Source: DATJWY01 sp035500775
GTDB lineage: Bacteria; Pseudomonadota; Alphaproteobacteria; Acetobacterales; Acetobacteraceae
Length of the DNA: 43,430 nt
Assembly: GCA_035500775.1 (NCBI GenBank)
Contig: DATJWY010000148.1
Location: 1-43,430 of the forward strand
Direction: 5' to 3'
The first letter of the stretch is position 1. Each line of letters opens with the position of its first letter. The position numbers were made by a program, and so were the translations under genes. Under the pieces are notes generated by a model, which worked only from the letters and a program-made list of their open reading frames with translations, was not told the origin of the DNA and searched no databases. Below are positions 18,090 through 25,690 of this stretch, in pieces.

Positions 18090-18953
18090 ATGGATCAATC
18101 CACGAACATTCTTGGCTTGCCGCAGGACTCGGAGCGAGAGATCCATCCGACCGCCATTGTCGAGCCGGGTGCCCGCATTGCCGGGGGGGTGCGGATCGGT
18201 CCGTGGTGCCATGTCGGGCCGGAGGTCGTCATCGAGCGGGGCACGCGGCTGACCTCGCACGTCGTTGTGGACGGGCGCACGCGCATCGGCGCCGATTGCG
18301 TGATCTATCCGTTCGTCAGCATCGGCCTGCCGCCGCAGGACCTGAAATACAAGGGTGAGCCGACGCTGTGCGAGATCGGCGACCGCACCCAGATCCGCGA
18401 GCATGTGACCATCCATCGCGGCACCGTCACCGGGTCGGGGATCACGCGGGTGGGCTCGGATTGCCTGCTGATGGCGGTTGCCCACGTGGCGCATGATTGC
18501 GACATCGGCGACGGCGTGATCGTGGTGAACAACGTCGTCATGGGCGGCCATGTCACGATCGGCGACAACGCCGTCATCGGCGGGTCCGCGGCGCTGCACC
18601 AGTTCGTCCGAATCGGCCGTGGCGCCATGATCGGTGGCGTTTCCGGGGTCGAGGCGGATGTCATCCCGTTCGGCCTCGTGATCGGCAATCGCGCCCGGCT
18701 GATTGGGCTGAACCTGGTCGGCCTGAAGCGGCGCGGTGTGGACCGGGCCGGGCAACATCGCCTGCGCGCGGCCTATCGCGCACTGTTCGGGGCGGGAACG
18801 GCGCAGCCCGTGTTCGCCGATCGACTCGCCGCCGTCCGCGCCAGCCATGGCGCCGATCCGTTCGTGGCGGAGGTGCTCGCCTTCCTCGAAATGCCGAGCC
18901 GGCGCGGTCTGATCCGGGCCGGGCGTCGCCACGATGGGGCGGATCAGGAATAG
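18090..18953 (+). CDS. lpxA: Acyl-ACP--UDP-N-acetylglucosamine O-acyltransferase
   Basis: First step of lipid A synthesis: transfers a 3-hydroxyacyl group from ACP to the 3-OH of UDP-GlcNAc. 287 residues, a trimeric left-handed beta-helix. Hexapeptide repeats begin at REIHPTAIVEPGARI; QDLKYKGEPT is diagnostic for LpxA; the catalytic histidine is the second of AHVAHDCDIGDG (H135). The C-terminal helical domain contains LNLVGLKRRGV. It is followed by about 330 bp of non-coding DNA rather than directly by lpxI. Confidence 0.95.
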   Translation: MDQSTNILGLPQDSEREIHPTAIVEPGARIAGGVRIGPWCHVGPEVVIERGTRLTSHVVVDGRTRIGADCVIYPFVSIGLPPQDLKYKGEPTLCEIGDRTQIREHVTIHRGTVTGSGITRVGSDCLLMAVAHVAHDCDIGDGVIVVNNVVMGGHVTIGDNAVIGGSAALHQFVRIGRGAMIGGVSGVEADVIPFGLVIGNRARLIGLNLVGLKRRGVDRAGQHRLRAAYRALFGAGTAQPVFADRLAAVRASHGADPFVAEVLAFLEMPSRRGLIRAGRRHDGADQE

Positions 18954-19060
18954 GCGGGTCAAGTCGCGCGCGGTCGCGATTTCGCCGCGGGCGATCACGA
19001 CGACGATGCACCGGCCGAGGGCAGGATTGGCGGGGTGTCCCGCCGCTCAACGTCCAGACC

Positions 19061-19091
19061 GTGATCGGATCAGGTTGACCGATCCGATCAC
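19061..19091. repeat. 11-bp perfect inverted repeat
   Basis: GTGATCGGATC and GATCCGATCAC surround a 9-nt loop. The core TGATCGGAT is shared with the hairpin arms in the 108-bp modules at 25454 and 29893. Lies about 110 bp after the lpxA stop, so it may be the lpxA terminator. Confidence 0.55.
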
Positions 19092-19110
19092 AGCCTGGCG
19101 CATTGTTCCG

Positions 19111-19157
19111 AGAGCGCGTTTCACGCTTTCCGACTGTCAGCCTCAAGCGATCGCGCT
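19111..19157 (-). repeat. Dispersed 47-bp repeat, copy 1
   Basis: On the complement this reads AGCGCGATCGCTTGAGGCTG and continues with ACAGTCGGAAAGCGTGAAAC. Copy 2 at 39850-39897 lies on the other strand with most positions identical (shared core CAGTCGGAA, GCGTGAA). Its ends form a GAGCGCG/CGCGCTC-like inverted repeat. Non-coding. Confidence 0.55.
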
Positions 19158-19288
19158 GTAAGGGCAACCCTGTACGAGAGTTGCCCCGTATGAAGCCGGT
19201 CTTCCTGGTCGCTGCGGGCGTTTTGCCCGCTTCTCCCCCGAAACGACGTGACCAGGGATCGCCCGGCCAGACGGTCGGGGGAGGCGTG

Positions 19289-19504
19289 TCAGTGGATCGT
19301 CTGGGAGGCGCAGGGCTCCATCAGGAGATCATCCGTTTCCGCGCCGGTTTCGTCGCCGCTTTCCGCCTTGGCGATCTCGAGCGCGTCCTTGATGGCGGAG
19401 AGGGTTCGTGTCAGCCTGAGGGCCGCGGCCTCCTCGGCCAGCATGCGCAGACACTGGGAGATGCCGTTCGCGTTGGCCGGTACGGCGTCGTCTTCGTAGT
19501 CCAT
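19289..19504 (-). CDS. Small acidic hypothetical protein (71 aa)
   Basis: I do not recognise a named family. From ATG 19504, preceded by GGAGA at good spacing, the 71-residue product starts MDYEDDAVPANANGISQCL. It has one likely amphipathic helix (about residues 14-45, LRMLAEEAAALRLTRTLSAI) and an acidic tail. There is no signal peptide or membrane segment. Strand, ribosome site and ordered amphipathic pattern support a real gene. It is divergent from lpxI, with about 150 bp between the two starts where both promoters must lie. A longer reading from 19549 would add 15 residues but lacks the ribosome site. Confidence 0.6.
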   Translation of the reverse strand: MDYEDDAVPANANGISQCLRMLAEEAAALRLTRTLSAIKDALEIAKAESGDETGAETDDLLMEPCASQTIH

Positions 19505-19652
19505 GGAAGAATCTCCAGCGACGTGTCTCACCGATCCGTGAGCCTGCATACGAGGCTACTCTCACGTTTGTGTGATAACAAGGGAAAAATGCTGGCCGCT
19601 CGGGGAGCGACAATTTCTTTCAGATCCATAGATGAGATTGTGTGAGTAACTG

Positions 19653-20555
19653 ATGGTTGATTTATCCAGCGCGGAACTTCCACATGCTGGAGCACTCGGG
19701 ATTCTCGCGGGCGGCGGTCCGTTCCCGGGCCGGGTCGCGGAAGCGGCGCGGGCGGCCGGGCGCACGGTTTTCATTGTCGGCTTCGAGGATTTCGCCGAAC
19801 CCGCGGTGATCGGCGCCTATCCGCATGCCTATGTCCGCCTCGGCGCGGCCGGCAAGGCCATGGCCCTGCTGCGGGAACAGGATTGCCGCGATCTTGTCCT
19901 CGTCGGCCCGGTGCGCCGGCCATCCTTGCTGGATCTCCGGCCGGATGCCGAGGGGGCGCGGATTCTGGCCCGGGTCGGCCGGGCGATGTTCGGCGGGGAT
20001 GACGGGTTGCTCGCCGCGGTGGTGCGCGTGCTGGGCGAGGAAGGCTTCCGCGTGCTCGGCGCGCACGAGGTCCTGACCCAGGCGCTCGGCCCGCTCGGCC
20101 TGCTCAGCCATGCGGCGCCCGATGCGGCGGCGATGGCGGATATCGCGCGCGGCGTCGCGGTGGCCCGCGCGCTCGGTCAGGCCGATGTCGGCCAGGGCTG
20201 CATCGTGCAGCAGGGAATCGTGCTTGCCGTGGAGGCGATCGAGGGCACCGATCAGATGCTGGCGCGCGCCGGCGATCTCGCGCGGCCGGGCCAGGGCGGC
20301 GTGCTCGTCAAGCTGGTCAAACCGGGGCAGGAGCGCCGCGCCGACCTGCCGACCATCGGCCCCCGCACCATCGTCGCGGCCGCGGCGGCCGGGCTGCGCG
20401 GCATCGCCTTCGAGGCCGGCGGCACCCTGCTGACCGATACCGCCCAATGCAGGGCTGAAGCCGACAGGACGGGGCTTTTCCTGCTCGGGATCGACCCCGA
20501 TAATCTACCCGCCTCGCATTTCTCGCCGGTCGAGTCGGCGCGCGCCGCCTTGTAA
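19653..20555 (+). CDS. lpxI: UDP-2,3-diacylglucosamine diphosphatase LpxI (DUF1009)
   Basis: Hydrolyses UDP-2,3-diacylglucosamine to lipid X and UMP, replacing LpxH in alphaproteobacteria (established for Caulobacter). 300 residues. The N-terminal domain has LGILAGGGPFPGRVAEAARA; the C-terminal catalytic domain has GIVLAVEAIEGTDQML, the family's active-site signature with its acidic residues, and VLVKLVKPGQERRADLPTIG. ATG 19653 has only a weak ribosome site. In many alphaproteobacteria lpxB follows at once; here gloA follows and lpxB is not in the window. Confidence 0.92.
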   Translation: MVDLSSAELPHAGALGILAGGGPFPGRVAEAARAAGRTVFIVGFEDFAEPAVIGAYPHAYVRLGAAGKAMALLREQDCRDLVLVGPVRRPSLLDLRPDAEGARILARVGRAMFGGDDGLLAAVVRVLGEEGFRVLGAHEVLTQALGPLGLLSHAAPDAAAMADIARGVAVARALGQADVGQGCIVQQGIVLAVEAIEGTDQMLARAGDLARPGQGGVLVKLVKPGQERRADLPTIGPRTIVAAAAAGLRGIAFEAGGTLLTDTAQCRAEADRTGLFLLGIDPDNLPASHFSPVESARAAL

Positions 20556-20619
20556 CGCCGGGGAGCGGTCGCTCGGGGAGCATCCAGGGGGCCTTCGTCC
20601 CCGACCAAGGAGAGCACAG

Positions 20620-21012
20620 ATGGGCCAATTTCTGCACACGATGATCCGTGTGCGCGACCTGGAACGCAGCATCGCCTTCTATACGACGCTGCTCGGGATG
20701 CAGGAGCTGCGGCGCTGGGACGTGCCGGAAGGGCGCTACACGCTGGCCTTTCTCGGCTTTGGTGATAACAGCACCGGCCAGGCCGAGCTGGAGCTGACCT
20801 ATAACTGGGACCATACCGGCCCGTACGAACTCGGCACGGCCTTCGGGCACCTGGCGATCGGCGTGCCCAACGTCGCCGCGGCGGCGGAGAAGGTGCGCCA
20901 GGGCGGCGGCAAGGTCACGCGTGAGCCGGGCCCGGTGAAGTTCGGCAAGACGGTGATCGCCTTCGTCGAAGATCCCGATGGCTACAAGATCGAGCTGATC
21001 GAACGTCCCTGA
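20620..21012 (+). CDS. gloA: Lactoylglutathione lyase (glyoxalase I)
   Basis: Converts the hemithioacetal of methylglyoxal and glutathione to S-lactoylglutathione in the cytoplasm. 130 residues, two betaalphabetabetabeta repeats. The metal ligands expected from E. coli GloA are present: H6 (FLHTMIRV), E58 (ELTYNW), H77 (FGHLAIGV) and E125 (YKIELIE). Short loops as in the Ni-dependent bacterial type suggest nickel/cobalt rather than zinc use (inference). AAGGAGA stands before the ATG. The stop codon overlaps the probable CTG start of ycjX (CTGA). Confidence 0.94.
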   Translation: MGQFLHTMIRVRDLERSIAFYTTLLGMQELRRWDVPEGRYTLAFLGFGDNSTGQAELELTYNWDHTGPYELGTAFGHLAIGVPNVAAAAEKVRQGGGKVTREPGPVKFGKTVIAFVEDPDGYKIELIERP

Positions 21013-22379
21013 TCCCCTTCGCGCGGGCGGGACTCGCCTCCCTCGCGGGGCTCGGGTTCCGCCAGACCATCCGCATCGGCGTCACCGGCCTCTCGCGGGC
21101 CGGGAAAACCGCCTTCCTGACCTCGCTCGCGACGAACCTGCTGGCGCTTGGCGCGGGCCTGCCCGCACTGCCGGCGGTGAGCGAGCGGCTCGGAGGACGG
21201 TCTTTGCGCGTCGCCCTGGCGCCGGCCGGCGCGGAGGGGCTGCCCCGCTTCGACCACAGGCGCCATGTCGCCGCCCTGGCCGCCGATCCGCCGCGCTGGC
21301 CGGCGCGCACGGATGCGGTCTCGTTGCTGGCGCTCGACCTCGACATTGCTCGCCCGGGGCTGCCGCTGCCGCCCAGTCGCTGGCGGCTGGAGTTGCTCGA
21401 CTATCCCGGCGAGTGGCTGCTCGACCTGCCGTTGCTGGATCAGGATTTTGCCCGCTGGTCGGCGGCGATGCTGCGCCGGCTGGAGACCGGGCCGGCGCTC
21501 GGGCTGGCGCGGGATTTCCTCGCCTTCGCGCATGGCCTGCCGGCGCGCGCCGCCGCCGATGAGGGACTGGCCGCCACCGGGCACCGGCTGTACCGCGCGG
21601 CACTCGGGCGTCTGCGCGACGAGGCGGGCCTCTCCTATCTGCAACCCGGGCGCTTCCTGATGCCGCCGCCGGGGCCGGAGTCGCCCTGGATGACTTTCTT
21701 CCCGCTGCCCGGCCAGAGCGGCCTCGCCGCCCTGCTGGCGCGGCGTTACGACGCCTATCGCGCGGCGGTCCGGCAGGATCTGGTTTCGCCGCTCTTCGGC
21801 AATCTGGACCGGTTGGTGGTGCTCGCCGACGTGCTCTCGGCGCTGCATGCGGGGCCGGCGGCCTTCGAGGATGCAAGCGCGGCGCTGGCCGCCGCCGCCG
21901 GTGCGCTGCGCTGGCGGTTTTCCTGGACTGATGCCCTGACGGCCTTGCGGGAACTGCGCCTGCCCGGGCGGATCATCAACCGGGTGGCCTTCGCGGCGAC
22001 CAAGGTGGACCATGTCGCCGAGCGGCAGCGGGGCAATCTCGCCTCCCTGATGCGCGCGCTGACCGGCGTGCCGGGGCAGGGTGGGGCCATGAGCGCCGCG
22101 TTCGCCCTGGCCTCCGTGCGCTGCACCGAGGATTTCGTGTGGACGTTGGAAGGCCGGCCGGTTTCGGCGGTGCGCGGGCGGGTCGTCGGCGACTCCCGCT
22201 TCACCCGCTCCTATCCCGGCGAGGTGCCGGACCGTCCGCCGGATGCGGGTTTCTGGGCGCATCCGTTCCTGGCCCTGCCGGATTTCGAACCGGTGCGGCC
22301 GCCGGGCGGCGGGCGGGAAGGGGTGCCGCAGATCGGCCTCGACGCGCTGCTCGTGTATTTGCTGGAGGATGTGGTTTGA
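21009..22379 (+). CDS. ycjX: YcjX-family GTP-binding protein (DUF463), CTG start
   Basis: YcjX-like P-loop NTPase, stress-linked and paired with YcjF in many proteobacteria; molecular role unsettled. The Walker A motif GLSRAGKTAF lies at 21087-21116, but the first in-frame ATG/GTG/TTG is GTG at 21177, after it, and an in-frame stop is at 20922-20924. CTG at 21009 overlaps the gloA stop as CTGA and gives 456 residues, close to the 465 of E. coli YcjX, starting LIPFARAGLASLAGLGFRQT. DYPGEWLLDLP (about 131-141) is the second nucleotide-binding motif; AATKVDHV is the probable guanine-specificity segment, and YPGEVPDRPP is conserved near the end. The CTG start is inference; a rare ATC start at 21012 or a sequencing error is possible. 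Confidence 0.82.
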   Translation: MIPFARAGLASLAGLGFRQTIRIGVTGLSRAGKTAFLTSLATNLLALGAGLPALPAVSERLGGRSLRVALAPAGAEGLPRFDHRRHVAALAADPPRWPARTDAVSLLALDLDIARPGLPLPPSRWRLELLDYPGEWLLDLPLLDQDFARWSAAMLRRLETGPALGLARDFLAFAHGLPARAAADEGLAATGHRLYRAALGRLRDEAGLSYLQPGRFLMPPPGPESPWMTFFPLPGQSGLAALLARRYDAYRAAVRQDLVSPLFGNLDRLVVLADVLSALHAGPAAFEDASAALAAAAGALRWRFSWTDALTALRELRLPGRIINRVAFAATKVDHVAERQRGNLASLMRALTGVPGQGGAMSAAFALASVRCTEDFVWTLEGRPVSAVRGRVVGDSRFTRSYPGEVPDRPPDAGFWAHPFLALPDFEPVRPPGGGREGVPQIGLDALLVYLLEDVV

Positions 22380-22398
22380 TCCCGGCATCCGCGGTGAA

Positions 22399-22513
22399 GG
22401 CCAGGGGGCTTTGCCCCCTGGACCCCCACTGGGGGCGAGCGCCCCCAGACCCGCACAAGTCATGGGGGTCTGGGGCCTCAAGGCCCCAGCGGGTCCAGGG
22501 CGGAGCCCTGGCC
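22399..22513. repeat. Palindromic intergenic element, L-R form without central module
   Basis: Fills the gap between ycjX and ycjF. It opens with GGCCAGGGGGC/GCCCCCTGG, then CTGGGGGC/GCCCCCAG, then CTGGGGCC/GGCCCCAG, and ends with CCAGGGC/GCCCTGG. The two ends are inverted copies of each other (GGCCAGGG..., ...CCCTGGCC). It begins 20 bp after the ycjX stop and ends 2 bp before the ycjF ATG; the GGAG in its last stem is the only ribosome-site-like sequence for ycjF. Confidence 0.75.
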
Positions 22514-22515
22514 TT

Positions 22516-23370
22516 ATGACCATCGCTCCGCGAATCGAGGCCGAACCGGACCTGGCGCCGCGCCTCGAAGCCGCGCTGCCTGTTCCGCCCGTCCTGTCCG
22601 GCGAGACGGAGCCGCGCTGGGGCATGCCGGCGCTCGTGACCGCCGGCCTCAGCGTGCTGCTGTTCGGTTTCGCGCTGCTGCAGACAGGCAATTTCGTGAC
22701 CGACCAATTCGCCCGGGCGCCGGCCCTCGGCTGGGCCACGCTCGGCCTCGCCGTCATCGGCTTCGGCCTGATCGGCCTCGGCTTCTGGCGGGAGGCGCGG
22801 GGGCTTGCCGCGTTGCACGGCATCGACCGGCTGCGCCGGGACCTTGCCTCCGGGGAGGGAAGGCGCATCCATGCCGCCGCCCGCATTTGGCTCGGCGTGT
22901 TGCCGGAGGGCGCGGCGCTGCGCCCGGCGATCGACGCCGCCAACGACCCGGATGCGATCCTGGCGCTGCTCCGCGCCGGTCCCTCGGCCGATCTGCGCGC
23001 CCGCGCGGACGGACTCGGACGCGCCGCCGCGGTGCAGGTGGTGGCGGGGATGGCCGCCGCGCCGGCCCCGGCCCTGGTGGTGCTGCTGGTCAGTTGGCGG
23101 GGCCTGCGGCTGATCCGCCAGGTCGCGGCGTTGCACGGGCTGCGGCCGGGCTGGTTCGCGACGCTCGGGCTGCTGCGGCGCACGGTGCTGGCCGCGAGCA
23201 CGGCGGCGGTCACGGAGATCGCGGCCAACACGGCGGCGCATGCCCTGCTGTCGAACCCGTTGCTCGCGCATCTGATCGGCGAGATGGCCGGGGCCGGCGT
23301 GGCGGCGCGGCGCATGCTGGTGCTGGCGCGCGCGGCCGCGGTGGCCTGCAATCCGCTGCCGCCGGAGTGA
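22516..23370 (+). CDS. ycjF: YcjF-family inner membrane protein (DUF697)
   Basis: Partner of YcjX in the conserved ycjX-ycjF pair; function not established. 284 residues from ATG 22516. After an acidic N-terminal tail there are two membrane helices (about 37-55 and 71-91), then a mainly helical C-terminal region with a further hydrophobic stretch (APALVVLLVSWRGLRLIRQV) and a terminal hydrophobic helix. The call rests on this architecture plus adjacency to ycjX. The start is separated from ycjX only by the palindromic element at 22399-22513. Longer in-frame readings run through that element and into ycjX and are not credible. Confidence 0.8.
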   Translation: MTIAPRIEAEPDLAPRLEAALPVPPVLSGETEPRWGMPALVTAGLSVLLFGFALLQTGNFVTDQFARAPALGWATLGLAVIGFGLIGLGFWREARGLAALHGIDRLRRDLASGEGRRIHAAARIWLGVLPEGAALRPAIDAANDPDAILALLRAGPSADLRARADGLGRAAAVQVVAGMAAAPAPALVVLLVSWRGLRLIRQVAALHGLRPGWFATLGLLRRTVLAASTAAVTEIAANTAAHALLSNPLLAHLIGEMAGAGVAARRMLVLARAAAVACNPLPPE

Positions 23371-23714
23371 CGCAAGCGGCTCTTGACCCTGGGCGGTGCA
23401 AGGCGAGGGGCTTTCCCTCTGTGGCCATTCCACCGCCCCCGTGGAGCGGCGGAACCTTGGGCCACTCCGCCCCTCGACCCCATCAAAGGCGAAGCCTTGA
23501 AATCCATTTCTTTTCTTGGGTTTCTCGATGGCCGGTCCTGGACCTTAGGCGCATTTTGCAAAAGTAACGGGTTCCAAGGGCCTTTCGGCCCTTGGCGGGT
23601 CCAGGGCAGAGCCCTGGCCTTCCAGATTGCGCTTCCGGCCGTGCACGCTTAAGTCCGCTGCATGTCTCGCTATTCCGATCGTTGCCAGAATCTCCGTCCC
23701 ACCCGGGGCCGCCC
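23371..23714. other. Non-coding, repeat-filled gap after ycjF
   Basis: No gene supported. A composite palindromic element occupies 23385-23619: a 79-bp repeat (23415-23493), a left-type hairpin (AAGGCGAAGCCTT), a unique centre of about 65 bp, then CCAAGGGCC/GGCCCTTGG and CCAGGGC/GCCCTGG. The rest is a short leader for the 23715 gene. Confidence 0.65.
23415..23493 (-). repeat. Dispersed 78-bp repeat, copy 1
   Basis: Its complement begins TTCGCCTTTGATGGGGTCGA and ends GGAATGGCCACAGAGGG. Copy 2 at 40136-40213 runs on the + strand, begins TTCGCCTTTGACGGGGCCAG and ends GGAATGGCCACGGAGGG. The middle differs but remains a hairpin in both (CCGCC...GGCGG here, GGCC...GGCC there), so the structure may matter more than the sequence. 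Confidence 0.6.
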
Positions 23715-24077
23715 ATGAGCGATCTGTTCGCGCCCGAGGGCGGCTGGCGTGTGCGCATCCTCGACCTGTCGGGCGGTGCGGAGGACAATATCGTCGAGGA
23801 AATCCGCGGTTTCCCGACCCTGATGCAGGCCAATGCCTTCGCCCGCGCCTATGTGCGCGACAGCCTGGAGCGTTGCCGCGCCCCCGGCCTGTCGGCGCGC
23901 GCGGTGCTGGATGCCTGGTTAGCCTTCGGCGAGGATGCGGAGGTGCTGGAGGCCGGCGAAGCCGGCTGGCGCAGCGCCGCGGAACTGGCTGATTTCGCCG
24001 AAACCCCGGCGGCGGCGAGTGAGCGCGACTGGCGCGCCCTCGATCCGCGTCGTGACGAGGAGCCGGACGAGGCATGA
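23715..24077 (+). CDS. Hypothetical protein preceding gltX (120 aa)
   Basis: No family recognised. The 120-residue acidic protein starts MSDLFAPEGGWRVRILDL, has a mixed alpha/beta pattern in its first 60 residues (ILDLSGG, EEIRGFPTLMQANAFARAYV) and a charged, probably disordered end. No signal peptide or membrane helix. It overlaps gltX by 4 bp (ATGA), a strong sign of translational coupling, so a link to tRNA charging or co-regulation is possible but unproven. The frame is open further upstream to 23592, but that part is repeat sequence; ATG 23715 is the reasonable start. Confidence 0.7.
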   Translation: MSDLFAPEGGWRVRILDLSGGAEDNIVEEIRGFPTLMQANAFARAYVRDSLERCRAPGLSARAVLDAWLAFGEDAEVLEAGEAGWRSAAELADFAETPAAASERDWRALDPRRDEEPDEA

Positions 24078-25405
24078 AGGTTCGTTTCGCGCCGAGCCCG
24101 ACGGGCATGCTGCATGTCGGCAATGCCCGGATCGCCCTCGCCAATTATCTCACCGCCCGCCGCCATGGCGGCCATTTCCTGCTGCGGATCGACGACACCG
24201 ACCGGTCCCGCTCGCGCCTGGAGTTCGAGACATCGCAGGTGCAGGATCTGCGCTGGCTCGGCCTCGAATGGGATGAGAGCTTCCGCCAGTCCGAACGCCT
24301 CGACGCCTATACCGAGGCGGCCGACCGGCTGCGCGCCGCCGGCCGGCTCTATCCTTGCTTCGAGAGCGAGGAGGAACTCCGCGCCAAGCGGGAGATGCGG
24401 CTGAAGCGCGGCCATGCGCCGGTCTATGACCGCGCCATGCTCAGGCTGACGGCGGAGCAGCGCGCCACGGCCGAGGCCGGCGGCAAGCGCCCCTATTGGC
24501 GCTTCCTGCTCTCCGACCGGATGATCACCTGGAACGACGCGGTGCTCGGGCGGAAGCAGGTGAAGCTGCCCTCGCTCTCCGACCCCGTGCTGATCCGGGC
24601 CGACGGCACGCCGCTCTACACCTTTACCTCCGTGGTGGACGATCTCGCCGCCGGCGTGACGCAGATCATCCGCGGCGAGGATCACGTGACCAACACCGCC
24701 GTGCAGCTCGATCTCTGGGAGGCGCTCGGCGGCGATCCGGCGCGGGTCGGCTTCGGGCATCTGCCGCTGCTGGTGGACGAGGCTGGCGGCAAGCTCTCGA
24801 AGCGCCTGGAGGGCCTGTCGCTGCGCAGCCTGCGGCAGGACGGCGTGGAGCCCCGCGCGATCACCTCATATCTGGCGCGGCTTGGGACCTCCGGCGCGCC
24901 GGAGCCGCTCGACCTGCCGGCGCTGGCCGCCGCCTTCGATCTCACCACCGTCTCGCGTTCGCCGGCGCGGTTCGACACGCGGCAATTGCTCGCGCTGAAC
25001 AGCCGCGTGCTGCACGGCCTCGACTTCGACGCGGTGCGCGACCGGCTGCCGCCGGGGGCGACGCCTGCCTTCTGGGAAGCGGTGCGCGGCAATCTGGACA
25101 TGATGAGCGAGGCGCGCATCTGGTGGGATGTGGTCGCGGGCGACATCGTGCCGCCGGTGATCGAGGGGGAGGAGGCGTTCCTTCGCGAGGCCCTCGACGT
25201 GCTGCCGCCGGAGCCATGGACTGGCGATGTGTGGGCCGACTGGGTGAACGCGATCAAGGACCGCACCGGCCGTAAGGGGCGGTCGCTGTTCCATCCCCTG
25301 CGTCTGGCGGTGACCGGGGAGGAGCGCGGCCCGGAAATGCGCGACCTGCTGCCGCTGATGGGGCGGGCGCGGGTCGTGGAGCGGCTGGTTGGCGCCTCTG
25401 TTTAA
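24074..25405 (+). CDS. gltX: Glutamate--tRNA ligase
   Basis: Class I aminoacyl-tRNA synthetase charging tRNA-Glu (and, in many alphaproteobacteria, tRNA-Gln for later amidation). 443 residues. The HIGH-like motif is HVGN (14-17) in RFAPSPTGMLHVGNARIALA, the KMSKS-like motif is KLSKR (240-244), and RGEDHVTNTA is the acceptor-binding signature. The family opening FAPSPTG fits bacterial GluRS. Many alphaproteobacteria carry two gltX copies; with only one visible I cannot say whether this is the discriminating form. Coupled to the 23715 gene by the ATGA overlap; a palindromic element starts 6 bp after the stop. Confidence 0.95.
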   Translation: MKVRFAPSPTGMLHVGNARIALANYLTARRHGGHFLLRIDDTDRSRSRLEFETSQVQDLRWLGLEWDESFRQSERLDAYTEAADRLRAAGRLYPCFESEEELRAKREMRLKRGHAPVYDRAMLRLTAEQRATAEAGGKRPYWRFLLSDRMITWNDAVLGRKQVKLPSLSDPVLIRADGTPLYTFTSVVDDLAAGVTQIIRGEDHVTNTAVQLDLWEALGGDPARVGFGHLPLLVDEAGGKLSKRLEGLSLRSLRQDGVEPRAITSYLARLGTSGAPEPLDLPALAAAFDLTTVSRSPARFDTRQLLALNSRVLHGLDFDAVRDRLPPGATPAFWEAVRGNLDMMSEARIWWDVVAGDIVPPVIEGEEAFLREALDVLPPEPWTGDVWADWVNAIKDRTGRKGRSLFHPLRLAVTGEERGPEMRDLLPLMGRARVVERLVGASV

Positions 25406-25410
25406 GTAGA

Positions 25411-25618
25411 GGCCAGGGGCTCCGCCAAAGGCTAAGCCTTTGGGATCCATTACTTAGAGCAATATCCGATCAGATGGACTCATCTGATCGGATAAAATTG
25501 CTCGCCAAAGAAAAGACAAGGAGCATTGTCCGCGAGCCAAGGCGAACGGAAAATGCTCTAAGTGATTGGGGATCTGGGGCCTCAAGGCCCCAGCCGGGTC
25601 CAGGGGCGGAGCCCCTGG
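25411..25618. repeat. Composite palindromic element, L-E(+)-R form
   Basis: Starts 6 bp after the gltX stop. Left module: GGCCAGGGGCTCCG and AAAGGCTAAGCCTTT. Central 108-bp module at 25454-25561. Right module: CTGGGGCCTCAAGGCCCCAG and CCAGGGGCGGAGCCCCTGG. Compare 29836-30059, where left and right modules are nearly the same but the centre is reversed. Confidence 0.8.
25454..25561 (+). repeat. 108-bp module bounded by TTAGAGC/GCTCTAA, copy 1
   Basis: Ends are perfect 7-bp inverted repeats. The first half contains ATCCGATCAGATG and CATCTGATCGGAT, a perfect 13-bp hairpin with loop GACT, inside GAGCAAT/ATTGCTC; the second half contains GAGCATT/AATGCTC. No coding potential. Copies: 29893-29999 (reverse) and 40010-40117. 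Confidence 0.75.
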
Positions 25619-25690
25619 TCGACCTCAATATATCGCGAACACCGCATCGGCACGCCTGGCTGTTCTATCCACCGTAATAGCGGTACCGCC

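Larger units (their letters stand above)
18954..19288. other. Non-coding region lpxA to the small minus-strand gene
   Basis: No gene supported here. It contains an 11-bp perfect inverted repeat (19061-19091), a dispersed 47-bp repeat (19111-19157), and a nested hairpin at 19204-19256: outer CCTGGTC/GACCAGG and inner GCGGGC/GCCCGC. The nested hairpin lies downstream of the minus-strand small gene and could end its transcript. Confidence 0.6.

Noticed and set aside
22399..22513. Insertion sequence or IS remnant
   Set aside because: No transposase frame, no target duplication seen, and too short; better described as a palindromic repetitive element.
20982..23561. Minus-strand open frame of 859 codons opposite ycjX-ycjF
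   Set aside because: Ser/Arg/Pro-rich antisense shadow that crosses a non-coding palindromic element; the + strand frames carry family motifs.
25411..25618. CRISPR array
   Set aside because: Repeats are nested palindromes of different sequence with no regular spacers and no cas genes in the window.
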